A DNA stretch of 32,977 nucleotides from Litorilinea aerophila (lineage in GTDB: Bacteria > Chloroflexota > Anaerolineae > Caldilineales > Caldilineaceae). Position 1 is the stretch's first letter. Every line of letters begins with the position of its first letter. The stretch is from assembly GCA_945905745.1 (NCBI GenBank), contig CAMDQF010000033.1, positions 1-32,977 of the forward strand, read 5' to 3'. Under the pieces are notes generated by a model. That model was not told the DNA's origin. It was given only the letters and a program-made list of their open reading frames with translations, and did not search any database. Below, piece by piece: positions 17,226 to 25,693 of this stretch. The translations under genes were made by a program, and so were the position numbers.

Positions 17226-17353
17226 AACTGTCCGTTATTGACGTAGCAGTTTTGTTGGCACGATTCCGAGAATCGGCCACACGCGCTCTCGTATTTCCCT
17301 GTACCTCTGGCCGATTCCCGGAATCAGCGCACCCAAGTTGTTTACGGACAGTT
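17226..17353. repeat. Nested inverted repeat, possibly a MITE-like element
   Basis: The outer arms aactgtccgt (17226-17235) and acggacagtt (17344-17353) are exact complements. Inside them gattccgagaatcggcca (17262-17279) pairs with tggccgattcccggaatc (17308-17325) with one mismatch around a 28-base loop. The element almost fills the gap between the giant gene's stop (17359) and the LysM gene. It could fold into an mRNA hairpin or be a small decayed mobile element. No T-run indicates a classical terminator. Confidence 0.7.
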
Positions 17354-17358
17354 TCCAA

Positions 17359-20300
17359 TCACAGAGGCCGTCGTTCCCGTTCCAACTTTATCATGCGCAC
17401 AATCAGCGGATATATCTTCTCCGCCAGACGATCCCAATCCGGCTCATTCTCGTTCGCGCTCTCATCCGCACTCTCACTCATCGTACTCGTCACATTACCC
17501 TCCATCACTCCCCGCTGCACCGGAGAATTTCCATTCGCTGGGGCAAACCGGGAGACTGTCATGTCCGCCCGTGGCGGCGCGGCCAGGGAGGAACTGCCTG
17601 GCGCGCCGGTCTGCTTCTCCACAAAACGCTGGACGACCGGCATGGAATCGCTCTCCACGCCGTCCATCACCGATCCTTCTCTCTGCGCCTCTGCCAGCCC
17701 TGGCTCGGCAACCGAACGCTCCAGTGCAGCCAGGGGTTGTCCCGGCACGGCCTTGCGCTGGACAAAGGGAAGCATCGGTCGTCCCATCTGCGCCATTCCG
17801 TTGCCGGTGGCTGACCCGCCACCTGTTTCGCCCCGCGCCGCCGGGCTGCTGGCCTGCGCCGTCCCGTTGGCTGTCACTGGTTTGCCGTTCGTCGGGCGGG
17901 GGGCAAGCGGATCGCGTTGCACCGTGGAACTCTGGCGCAGCAGGGTTTGAATGCCCTTCTCGACGGAGACCGCCGCAGCCTCTTCGTGGGCCACGCTGCG
18001 CTGCAACTGGCTCAGAGGCGGCAACGAGAGGGGCAACGCAGCCAGGCTCTCCCCACCCCCATCGGCTTGCGCTCCACCGTTCATCTCGGAGCGGCGCACA
18101 GGGGGATTCATCCCAGCCGTCACGTGGGTCAATTCGTGGCCGAGCAGGGCCAGATTGTCGGGCCGATCCAACTGGGCCAGGGCCGAGCGCTGCATATAGA
18201 CCGTCTGGCCGTGGGCCGCCGCCTCCACACCCAACGGCTCCAGCCCCGCAGCCTGCAAGCGCACACCGCTGAAATCCCTCTGCAAAACCCGCTCCATCAG
18301 TGTGCGCGGACGCCGGGGCAAGGGCATTCCCCCAGAAGCGCCACTGCGCAGTTTGGCTGCGGCCCGCTGAACAGCCACCGCCTGCTGAGGACTCCCCGCG
18401 GGGGAAACGGATGGCCCTTCACTCCGCTTGAAACGCCAGCCCCGTTCTTCCAACCGATCAACCGTCGCCGCCGCAGTAACCGGCCCACCCGGAGCGAGAG
18501 CAGCAAAGGAGTTGGTGGCAGGACGGGGCTGGGCCAAAGGCATCAAGACACCTGGGCCATCAACCCGTGGGAGACGCTGGAGAGTTGCCGAGATGTCGGC
18601 GGACGCCAGTTCGCTGGGATGAAAATCCCAATCAGAGGAATCCAACAGGGACACAGCCTCACCAACCGGGGCCAAATCCTGGGTAGGCCAACTCTGGGAG
18701 ACAGGCGCAAAATGGCCTGTAGCGAGACGACGTTGGGCCAAATCCGCCACAGCCCGGCTGCCCGCGGCAATCGAAGCAGCTCGCTGCACCGGTCGGCGCG
18801 CAGAAGAAGGACGAGGGAAACCAGACACCCGCCCGGTAGAAGTCTCCTGTGTAGAAACCGCCGGTGGAGGCGGCTGCTGCGAGCGGCGGCGCACAGCCGC
18901 CTCCACCGCCTGGGCGACACCCTCCTCCTCAGCCAGGCTCATCTGTACCAACTGGTGGGAGAGACGCCGGGTCAGAGAGGGCGCGAGCGGTTGCGCCAGG
19001 GGCAGATCCGGAGCGTCCGGCGAGCGCTGAACCCGGTTCTCAGCCAGCAGAGGCGCGGCTCCACCCGCGGCCACGTGGGTCAACTCGTGGCCGAGCAGGG
19101 CCAGGGCCTCCGGGCTGTCCAACCGTGCCTGGGATTGGTTGAGATAGACTGTATTGCCTTGCGCGGCGGCTTCAATGCCCAGCGGGCCAAGTGAAGCCAT
19201 CTGCACCCGTACCCCGGCAAAGTCCCGCTGCAAGACCCGCTCCAAAAGTGTGCGGGGCCGTTCGGGGATGGGACGACTGCTGCCCGTCGCCAGCCCAGTC
19301 AGCGCCCTCTGTACCCTTTGCACCGGGGCAGCCGAAGAAGCGCGTGAACGCTTGAAACGCCAACCACCCTCCTCCAAGCGCTGCACAGCCGCGTCCGCGC
19401 TCTGGGTCGGCCCAATCCGGCCAGCCCCAGCCATAGACCCAGTGCGAGGCTGGGGCGTCACAGATGCGGAACCGGCACCGCCTCGGCTTTGGCTAAATGT
19501 GGATGTGCCAGCCTGCTGGGAAAGAATGGGCCTGCCAGCCGTCTCCCCAACCCCGGCAGGCAGCGCGTTGGATGGTGCATCTGTGCCCATCCGCACAGAC
19601 GCACCCAGCAATCTGCTCAGCGCCAATTCCAGGGGCGCAAAAACCGCTGGCACAGCAGGTTGGGTGGCCGATTGCGGGGCGGATAGTTCGCCAGGCGATG
19701 GCAACAATCCACCGGGGCGCAACAATTCATCGCCGCTGATGGAAACCGTTCCAGCCAAGTCCCGACCCGGCGCGGGCAGGGGTTCATCCTCATTCTGGAG
19801 CATTTCGCTCCGCCACAGATCGGAAACCGGCTGCAACTGATGGCGGGCCTGCTGGCGGACTGTCAGATTCGACGCCGAGCGTCCAATAGCGCCAGGAGAA
19901 AAGCCGAGCTTGGGCGTAGGCGTATTGGCGGGGCTGGGGGCAGCAAAACCTGCCGTGACCCCTGTCTTCTCTGGAAAGTCTTGGGCATCCGGGAAGGCTG
20001 ACCGTTGCAGCAGACTGCGCCGGGTGTCACCGAAATCTCGGCGCAACACCAGCTCGCTCAACGGACGCACTGGGGCAGACACCGATACGAACCCGGAAGT
20101 CTCCTCCCGGCGGGCTGGCATTGGTATTTCCCAACGGCTGTCATTCAAATCACGCTGCCGGGGCAGACCAGCTCTGTCATTGGGCTGCCGGGTCAGATCG
20201 AGCAGTGTGGCAGTTAAGCCCGCGCTCCTGGCAGGTCCGTGGCTGGGTTTTGCCACTCGACGGGTCGCCGGTGCATCCGGAAAATTCGTCGTTTGCGACA

Positions 20301-23300
20301 AATCGGGGCGACCCAGGGCCGATCTCTGGACAGGTGCTGACCCAATCGTCGGGTCCTGCCCGGTACCTGGGCTGGCTGGCGAACTCATCGTTCGCGACAA
20401 ATCGGGGCGAACCAGAGCCTCTCTCTGGAGAGGTGTTGACGCAATCGTCGTATCTTGCCTGGCATCCGAGCTGGTTGGCGAACTCGTCGGTTGCGACGAA
20501 TCAGGCCGAGTAGGGACGGCTCTCCGGCCAGATGTGGAGACAATCCTGGCTTCTCCCTGGGCCTCTGTTCTGGTTGGCACAATCACCTGTTGCGACGGAG
20601 CAGGCCGTGCAGGATTCACAAACCGGCCCAGGGGCAAATCCGTCCGCTGGGCCAATAGAGCGGATGAGGAAGATTCAGTCCGAGCCGTCGCTGGTTCGAG
20701 TGGTGCTGCAAACCGGGGGAGGGGAGCAATAAGGTCAAATGGATTCGGCACGGAGAGCGTAGCACGGCTTGGCACTGGCTCCGCCATCCACGCTGCCGAG
20801 GCAGGCGCAACGGCAACTGCCTGCCTTAGCCGACGACTCATCTGCAGAGCGGCCTGCCCGGTCTCGCCCGGCTGGTGATGGCGCTGCAACAGTCTGGGCG
20901 TTGGCGGCGCATCTGCAGACAGACGCTCGGTCTCCCCTGCCTGGGCTTGTGGCCTCTTCGCGGCAGATGAAGCAATCGGCAGGATTGGGTCTGTCTCTTC
21001 CCCAATCCCCCGGCCCGTCGCTTGTGATGGAGGATAGACCCGGCGTGCCACCCGTTCCAACAGAGTAGTCTCAGAACGCTCCAGCGATTGGGGTGCGCCA
21101 ACCGCCCTACGTCTTCGGCGTTGTTCCCCACGCTGAGAGCGCTCCACGGCCATCCGATCCACCAGCACCTCATTCGAAGCCGAGAGATCAGCCGATACAG
21201 GTGTAGGACGGGTCGAACTTTCAGCTATCTGGGCTGTCTGCCGACTGGGTGGAGCCAAAGGCAGTGGGAAGTCTGCCCCGGCCTGCACATTACTACGCGC
21301 AATTACTGCCAAACGACTCTGCTCTGACCCGGAGAAAATGGCCGGTTCGGTCAGCTCTGCTAATATGCTCTCCTCGTCCGAAAAAGCAATGGCGTCGGAC
21401 GGTTGAGAGTTGCCTGTCAATTGGGCAGGACGCCACAGCCGGGATACGGGTTCCTGCGGTGTATAAGCAGCGACCAGACGCTGGGCCACAACCGCGCTCT
21501 CGCCCAGACCGGACCCGAGAGGACGGGAAGCTCTGAAAGCGCCCTGATCGCCTGCCAAAAGAGCAGACGTTTGCCGCGTAACGCTCCCTGCCTCTAGCCC
21601 AGAGGGGACGGATGTACCGACTGGCAACGATTGGCTGACATATGGCTGTGACGGGCCTTTTGGCAGCGAAAGGGGCAAGCGCAGACCCCGATGGCTGTTG
21701 CGCAGCGTCGCAGGCTGACCTGGGTGCCAACTGCCAGTGGCCGCGGCCCGCTGCATCAAAAGACGGGTATGGCCGCGGGCCGAAATGACAAGCGGAAGGT
21801 CATCTGGCCTCGCTGCCGGGCTAAGTTGCGCTGACTGCCGGGCGAGAAAAGCAGGCTGCGCAGATTGCCGTTGCACAGATGGAGCGCCGGATGGGGCAAT
21901 AGATGGCCCATCCATAGATGGCCCATCCACAGATGGCCCATTCGCAGAAGAAATCGTCTGTAGTGGTTCTGTCCGGGGTCGCTCCAGCGGCAACTGTTCT
22001 ACGCGCTGAGGCGCGAATCCTGACAGATCGGCCAAGGCCAAAGGTCCGTTCCCCAGCAGATCCGTGCGGGTCCCGGCGAAGTCCCGTCCCATCACTCGTT
22101 CAAGCAAAGTTGGCGCGGGACGGACTGCCGCCACCCTATCCACCCGACGAGCGCGGGTCTGGGGCAGCCGTTGGATGGCTGGTGCGGAGGGCGCGCCGTC
22201 TGCGGTCGGCACACCGCCTGCGGTCGGCGCACCGCCTGCGGTCTCACCAACCGGCTGGCTTAGAGCACCGGACGGGGTGGGCGATACTGTGGAGCTGTGA
22301 AAACGCGCCAGGGCCAATTCCAGGGCTGGTAGAAATGCACGGGCAAACCGACCGGATTCGGATGCATCGGTCGGTGAAAGAGGCGGCCGATCCGGTCCAG
22401 TCAGCGCAACGGCATCGGGCAACGAGGTGGCTGAGCGGCGCACTGGACTATCCAACTCAGCAGACAACAGGGCAGAGGCCACAGGCCGGCTACGCAACAG
22501 TGTGCTACGCCACGCACCCGATACCGGCTCGAATTCATGCCGCAGTTCTGTGGGGAGAAGGGGTGGGTCTACATTCGGCTCAGGCGACACAGCCCGCCTG
22601 ACAGTCTGTTCCTGCGCCGTTCCCGCAGGTTGTGTCGTGCCCACGGGCTGTTCCGTGCCCACAGGCTGTTCCGTGCCCACGGGCTGTTCTGTGCCCACGG
22701 GCTGTTCCGTGCCCACAGGCTGTTCCGTGCCCACCCCAACTGGCCTGCGTGTGCCCACTTGGGGGTCGCTATCCAGCGCCACCGACTGGCTTTCGGCCTG
22801 CATGGGGGCGGGCACACGGAGTGGAGTTGTGACAGCCAGACGCATGACTGTAGGCACTGGACGCAAAAGAAGCCGCTGCAATACAGAGTCGGCCCCGGCA
22901 CGTTCAAACGGCTGGCGGGCGGCCAAATGGCGCGAGTCGGTCTGACCATTCGGACGGAGTTGGAAAGAGGGCAAGGAGTCGCCGGCCAGTGTGCGTTGCA
23001 CAACCGCACGGGCTGCCGATCGTCTGGTCACGGGCTGCTCAACAGTAGGTTGCACAACGGCCTGCCCAGGCCAAGCTTCCTCGCCCTGGCGCGGCGCTAA
23101 CTCCGGCCGGAAGCTGACCAACCCTGGCGCCTGGTTATCAGCCTGAGTAGCTGTGGGTCTATCAAAGGAAGCGACGGCAGGCAGACGCATGACCGTAGGC
23201 GTCGGGCGCAGAGGAAGGCTCTGCAATACAGCTAGGGCGGGGGGCTGTGCGGGCGATTGGCGGCTGGCAGATTGGCGTGTACCCGTTGGACGGTGCGTGG

Positions 23301-25128
23301 GCCGCTGGGGTGCGGCAAAAGACGCGTTGGCCAATTGGCGCTGCAAAACTGCACGCGCGGCAGGTGGCAGGGCAGTGGGTCGCCCACTAGCGGGTCGCTC
23401 GCTGACCGGTCGCTCACCGGCGGGTCGCTCACTAGCGGGTCGCTCGCTGACCGGTCGCTCACCGGCGGGTCGATCGACAGCCCGTCCACGCAAAAAATCA
23501 CCACTCCGGCGCGCCGGTGGTTCTGGTGTGCTGGGCGTACTCACAGACGACTCGGTATGCGGCAGAGCGGTCCGCCACCCAAAGCGCCGGGGCACAGCCA
23601 GGGCAAAATCAGCCAGACTCACCGGGGCCAGACGTAACTCCCCCTGGGATTGACGCTGCAAAGGGCTGGTCTGCGCGGTTTGGCCAGTCACATCCAACCC
23701 CGCAAGCACATCCAGTGCCGAACCCGGCAGCGCACCTGACACCGCACCCTGCGCTGATTCCAACGGCGAAAGCGCGGATGCTGACGAAAAAGACCGTACC
23801 CCAAGCTGGTCCTGGTCCTGGGTCTCAGGCAGGGACAGCAGACTTGTCCTTGCGCCGGACGAAGTGAATGATCGACCCGTTGCCTGGCGATAGATGTGCT
23901 CGAGCAATATCTGCGGTCGGCTTGCCAGAAGCTGACCGGACGCGCTCTGAACCAGACGACCAACCGCCCGTTGGGCAATTGACGGCACATCGGGCTTGAG
24001 ACCAGGCAAGGGACGACTGGCGATCCGAGATGTCGCCTGGGCTGGTCGCTGCCGGGCCATTCCACGCACTGCCTGTGCCTGTACACGTACTGACCGCCGC
24101 ACAGATTGGGCAGGGGTCGGCCTGCTTTGGGCAAGGCGTGGCAGCGATCTACCCACCGGTTGTGTTGGCTGGAGATTCAGGGGCAGAAAAGGCTCGGCGT
24201 CTGTGAGCGCAAACCAATCCGGGCCGCTCGTTTCAGCCGCAGGGAAGAACCAGTCGAGACCCGGTGGTCCAGTGTCAAATTGGGGGGGTGGGGCAGCTTC
24301 GCTGTCGCCGCCGCCCTCACTCTCCCCGCCATCCTCGCCGGTCGAGCTGGGCATGGACAGGTATTCCACCTGGCGGGCCATACGCCGGCGCATCATGCGC
24401 GGGGCGGGCTGTTGCGTCGGCTGCTGTTGGGCGGCTGGCGGGGCTGGCGGCGCATCCTGCAACGAACGGGCAAGGGGTTGATCCGTGGACTTCTGGGGGG
24501 CCGGGGTGGCGCGGCCTGGCTGTTGCGCCACCGGGCGCACATCTGGCCTGGCCGTGTCCTGGGCTTTGACGAAATTGGGTATGGCAGACGGGGACATGGA
24601 CTCGAACTTGCGCGCTTCCTCCACCCGGCGGCGGATATCATCCATTGTCATACCAGCCAGTGGATTGGCCGGGGCGCGGGGCTGGGCCGGGGCAGCCGGA
24701 CCGCCAACTTCACCGGCCAGGGGCATGTCAATAGCCTCCTCCTGGCGGTTGATCTTCAGAAGCTCGGTGATGTTGTTGGCCCCCATATCCCAGTTTTTGA
24801 ACATCTCTTCGGAAAATTTCTCGAAGAGATTGGGAGAAATGGTGCCGATGTTGATCTTCCAGGCGGAGGTGCCGGTGGTGATGCGGTGAAAGCGGCGGAG
24901 GATGGCCAGGGTAGAGAGAAAGCTGACGCTCTCGTCGGCGCGGCGGCGCATCAAACGGTGAACAAGCGATCCGCCTGCGCTGGGCGCGTTGCTGCTGTTC
25001 AGCATCTCCCGCACCCAGGGCGAGAGGGATTGGGTCATGCGGTCCGCGCTGTCTACGGCGCGCAGGGAGAAGGTGTCACTGGCCGGTTGCTTTCGTCCGC
25101 TGCTGCGCTTCTCTGCCTGTTCCGCCAT
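17359..25128 (-). CDS. Giant modular eCIS_core (DUF4157) protein, 2589 aa
   Basis: The start is ATG 25128, six bases after the third tube gene, with no good Shine-Dalgarno. Residues ~1-130 form a distinct helical-looking head (FHRITTGTSAWKINIGTISP). The rest is long, Pro/Ser/Ala/Arg-rich and full of VQR/LQR/RQS motifs typical of eCIS_core proteins. Modules resembling TLLERVxxRDFxGxR recur near residues 1007, 1352, 1690, 1958 and 2276, with a weaker one near 405. A second motif (PVSxxWRS) recurs near 865, 1220, 1765 and 2140. Full eCIS_core domains with ALLGHELTHV occur only at 2010-2019 and 2327-2336, 317 residues apart. The last 26 residues (DWDRLAEKIYPLI...) match a neighbouring small protein. 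Most eCIS_core proteins I know are much shorter. It could be a tape measure, a lumen scaffold or a polymorphic cargo carrier; composition argues against a helical ruler. The eCIS_core identity is firm, the role is open. Confidence 0.8.
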   Translation of the reverse strand: MAEQAEKRSSGRKQPASDTFSLRAVDSADRMTQSLSPWVREMLNSSNAPSAGGSLVHRLMRRRADESVSFLSTLAILRRFHRITTGTSAWKINIGTISPNLFEKFSEEMFKNWDMGANNITELLKINRQEEAIDMPLAGEVGGPAAPAQPRAPANPLAGMTMDDIRRRVEEARKFESMSPSAIPNFVKAQDTARPDVRPVAQQPGRATPAPQKSTDQPLARSLQDAPPAPPAAQQQPTQQPAPRMMRRRMARQVEYLSMPSSTGEDGGESEGGGDSEAAPPPQFDTGPPGLDWFFPAAETSGPDWFALTDAEPFLPLNLQPTQPVGRSLPRLAQSRPTPAQSVRRSVRVQAQAVRGMARQRPAQATSRIASRPLPGLKPDVPSIAQRAVGRLVQSASGQLLASRPQILLEHIYRQATGRSFTSSGARTSLLSLPETQDQDQLGVRSFSSASALSPLESAQGAVSGALPGSALDVLAGLDVTGQTAQTSPLQRQSQGELRLAPVSLADFALAVPRRFGWRTALPHTESSVSTPSTPEPPARRSGDFLRGRAVDRPAGERPVSERPASERPAGERPVSERPASGRPTALPPAARAVLQRQLANASFAAPQRPTHRPTGTRQSASRQSPAQPPALAVLQSLPLRPTPTVMRLPAVASFDRPTATQADNQAPGLVSFRPELAPRQGEEAWPGQAVVQPTVEQPVTRRSAARAVVQRTLAGDSLPSFQLRPNGQTDSRHLAARQPFERAGADSVLQRLLLRPVPTVMRLAVTTPLRVPAPMQAESQSVALDSDPQVGTRRPVGVGTEQPVGTEQPVGTEQPVGTEQPVGTEQPVGTTQPAGTAQEQTVRRAVSPEPNVDPPLLPTELRHEFEPVSGAWRSTLLRSRPVASALLSAELDSPVRRSATSLPDAVALTGPDRPPLSPTDASESGRFARAFLPALELALARFHSSTVSPTPSGALSQPVGETAGGAPTAGGVPTADGAPSAPAIQRLPQTRARRVDRVAAVRPAPTLLERVMGRDFAGTRTDLLGNGPLALADLSGFAPQRVEQLPLERPRTEPLQTISSANGPSVDGPSMDGPSIAPSGAPSVQRQSAQPAFLARQSAQLSPAARPDDLPLVISARGHTRLLMQRAAATGSWHPGQPATLRNSHRGLRLPLSLPKGPSQPYVSQSLPVGTSVPSGLEAGSVTRQTSALLAGDQGAFRASRPLGSGLGESAVVAQRLVAAYTPQEPVSRLWRPAQLTGNSQPSDAIAFSDEESILAELTEPAIFSGSEQSRLAVIARSNVQAGADFPLPLAPPSRQTAQIAESSTRPTPVSADLSASNEVLVDRMAVERSQRGEQRRRRRAVGAPQSLERSETTLLERVARRVYPPSQATGRGIGEETDPILPIASSAAKRPQAQAGETERLSADAPPTPRLLQRHHQPGETGQAALQMSRRLRQAVAVAPASAAWMAEPVPSRATLSVPNPFDLIAPLPRFAAPLEPATARTESSSSALLAQRTDLPLGRFVNPARPAPSQQVIVPTRTEAQGEARIVSTSGRRAVPTRPDSSQPTSSPTSSDARQDTTIASTPLQREALVRPDLSRTMSSPASPGTGQDPTIGSAPVQRSALGRPDLSQTTNFPDAPATRRVAKPSHGPARSAGLTATLLDLTRQPNDRAGLPRQRDLNDSRWEIPMPARREETSGFVSVSAPVRPLSELVLRRDFGDTRRSLLQRSAFPDAQDFPEKTGVTAGFAAPSPANTPTPKLGFSPGAIGRSASNLTVRQQARHQLQPVSDLWRSEMLQNEDEPLPAPGRDLAGTVSISGDELLRPGGLLPSPGELSAPQSATQPAVPAVFAPLELALSRLLGASVRMGTDAPSNALPAGVGETAGRPILSQQAGTSTFSQSRGGAGSASVTPQPRTGSMAGAGRIGPTQSADAAVQRLEEGGWRFKRSRASSAAPVQRVQRALTGLATGSSRPIPERPRTLLERVLQRDFAGVRVQMASLGPLGIEAAAQGNTVYLNQSQARLDSPEALALLGHELTHVAAGGAAPLLAENRVQRSPDAPDLPLAQPLAPSLTRRLSHQLVQMSLAEEEGVAQAVEAAVRRRSQQPPPPAVSTQETSTGRVSGFPRPSSARRPVQRAASIAAGSRAVADLAQRRLATGHFAPVSQSWPTQDLAPVGEAVSLLDSSDWDFHPSELASADISATLQRLPRVDGPGVLMPLAQPRPATNSFAALAPGGPVTAAATVDRLEERGWRFKRSEGPSVSPAGSPQQAVAVQRAAAKLRSGASGGMPLPRRPRTLMERVLQRDFSGVRLQAAGLEPLGVEAAAHGQTVYMQRSALAQLDRPDNLALLGHELTHVTAGMNPPVRRSEMNGGAQADGGGESLAALPLSLPPLSQLQRSVAHEEAAAVSVEKGIQTLLRQSSTVQRDPLAPRPTNGKPVTANGTAQASSPAARGETGGGSATGNGMAQMGRPMLPFVQRKAVPGQPLAALERSVAEPGLAEAQREGSVMDGVESDSMPVVQRFVEKQTGAPGSSSLAAPPRADMTVSRFAPANGNSPVQRGVMEGNVTSTMSESADESANENEPDWDRLAEKIYPLIVRMIKLERERRPL
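20265..20640 (-). repeat. 99-bp (33-aa) tandem repeats inside the giant gene
   Basis: The landmark gcgac(a/g) recurs at 20295, 20394, 20493 and 20592, exactly 99 bases apart. The protein shows matching 33-residue units, each starting RPxxSQ/R and most ending in a ...TP/APxQRxAL segment, at residues ~1497-1621. The copies are diverged, so this is an old in-frame amplification. Confidence 0.85.
21901..21945 (-). repeat. 15-bp repeats (agatggcccatccat) inside the giant gene
   Basis: Three adjacent units lie at 21901-21915, 21916-21930 and 21931-21945 and encode repeated DGPSM/DGPSI-like pentapeptides. The near-identity suggests recent slippage, with length always a multiple of three. Confidence 0.85.
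22642..22731 (-). repeat. 18-bp minisatellite (five units) encoding VGTEQP in the giant gene
   Basis: Five consecutive 18-bp units (cacgggctgttccgtgcc and single-base variants) encode VGTEQP repeats at residues ~800-829. The flanks carry more degenerate units. Near-identity of the units means copy number probably varies between strains without breaking the frame. Confidence 0.92.
23386..23471 (-). repeat. 45-bp duplication encoding SERPASERPAGERPV in the giant gene
   Basis: The string gctgaccggtcgctcaccgg starts at 23401 and again at 23446, 45 bases apart, with near-identical surroundings. It encodes Glu-Arg-Pro repeats at residues ~553-581. Each 45-bp unit is itself made of three 15-bp subunits. 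Confidence 0.9.
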
Positions 25129-25134
25129 AGGTGG

Positions 25135-25575
25135 TTACACTTTCGTCAACTGAAAATAGGTGTAGGTCAATTCCAATTCTTCCATCGAGAGTTCGTTGCT
25201 GTCGGCACTGAGCTGGGGGCCGCTCCATTTGACCGGGTAGGCATGGAAGATATTCCAGGTATAGGCAGCCTCGCCCGATTCGTTGGCCAGGGAGATGGTA
25301 ATGTTCTTCAGTTCCGGTTTCACGGTGTTCTGGCTGGCGTTTTTGAGCAGCCAATCCAGCAATTGCAGGTCGATCAGCCCCCGCTTGAGGGTCACGTTCG
25401 AGTAGCTGATGTTCCCGGGCAGTTTCACTTCGTAGTTGGTGCGCCCACCTTCTGGGATGCCCTTGCTTTCCCGCGTGGCTGTCAGGCCGTTGCATTCGAT
25501 GAACTCGGCTGCGGTGATGCCGTCGATTGTGATATAGTAACGCCACGAAACAGCCCGACTTACGATCTCCGCCAT
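25135..25575 (-). CDS. Third tube-family protein (phage tail region protein)
   Basis: This is a 146-aa protein of the T4 gp19/Afp1-Afp5 tube fold: WRYYITIDGITAAEFIECNG, then NISYSNVTLKRGL, and IFHAYPVKWSGPQLSADSNE with the final EELELTYTYF. The family motifs NVTLKRG and YPxKxSGP are intact. eCIS commonly encode several tube paralogues: one makes the shaft and others make tube-initiation rings above the hub. As the last tube gene before the baseplate-side genes, it is a candidate Afp5-like initiator. The start is ATG 25575, with a 118-base gap upstream that holds a palindrome. Confidence 0.9.
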   Translation of the reverse strand: MAEIVSRAVSWRYYITIDGITAAEFIECNGLTATRESKGIPEGGRTNYEVKLPGNISYSNVTLKRGLIDLQLLDWLLKNASQNTVKPELKNITISLANESGEAAYTWNIFHAYPVKWSGPQLSADSNELSMEELELTYTYFQLTKV

Positions 25576-25619
25576 CGATCCCCCTGACTTTTTTACGAAT
25601 TATCAATAGTCCCCAGCAT

Positions 25620-25681
25620 GTTGGGTTCTCCCGGCACAAGCTGGTTTCGCAGATGGCGCTCTCTTGCCGGGAGAACCCAAC
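25620..25681. repeat. Perfect 17-bp inverted repeat with 28-base loop (gttgggttctcccggca)
   Basis: The arms at 25620-25636 and 25665-25681 are exact complements. The element fills the gap between the 59-aa gene and the third tube gene. No T-run follows on the transcribed strand, so it is not an obvious terminator. It resembles extragenic palindromes with GTTGGGTT ends. It may attenuate or protect the operon mRNA. Confidence 0.85.
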
Positions 25682-25693
25682 CTACGACTATCG

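Noticed and set aside
22642-22731. Possible CRISPR array because of regular repeats
   Set aside because: The units are adjacent 18-mers without spacers, in frame inside a coding gene.
24106-25587. A 493-codon plus-strand frame opposite the start of the giant gene
   Set aside because: It spans two minus-strand genes and their gap, and the third tube gene within it is certain. GC-rich DNA readily leaves antisense frames open.
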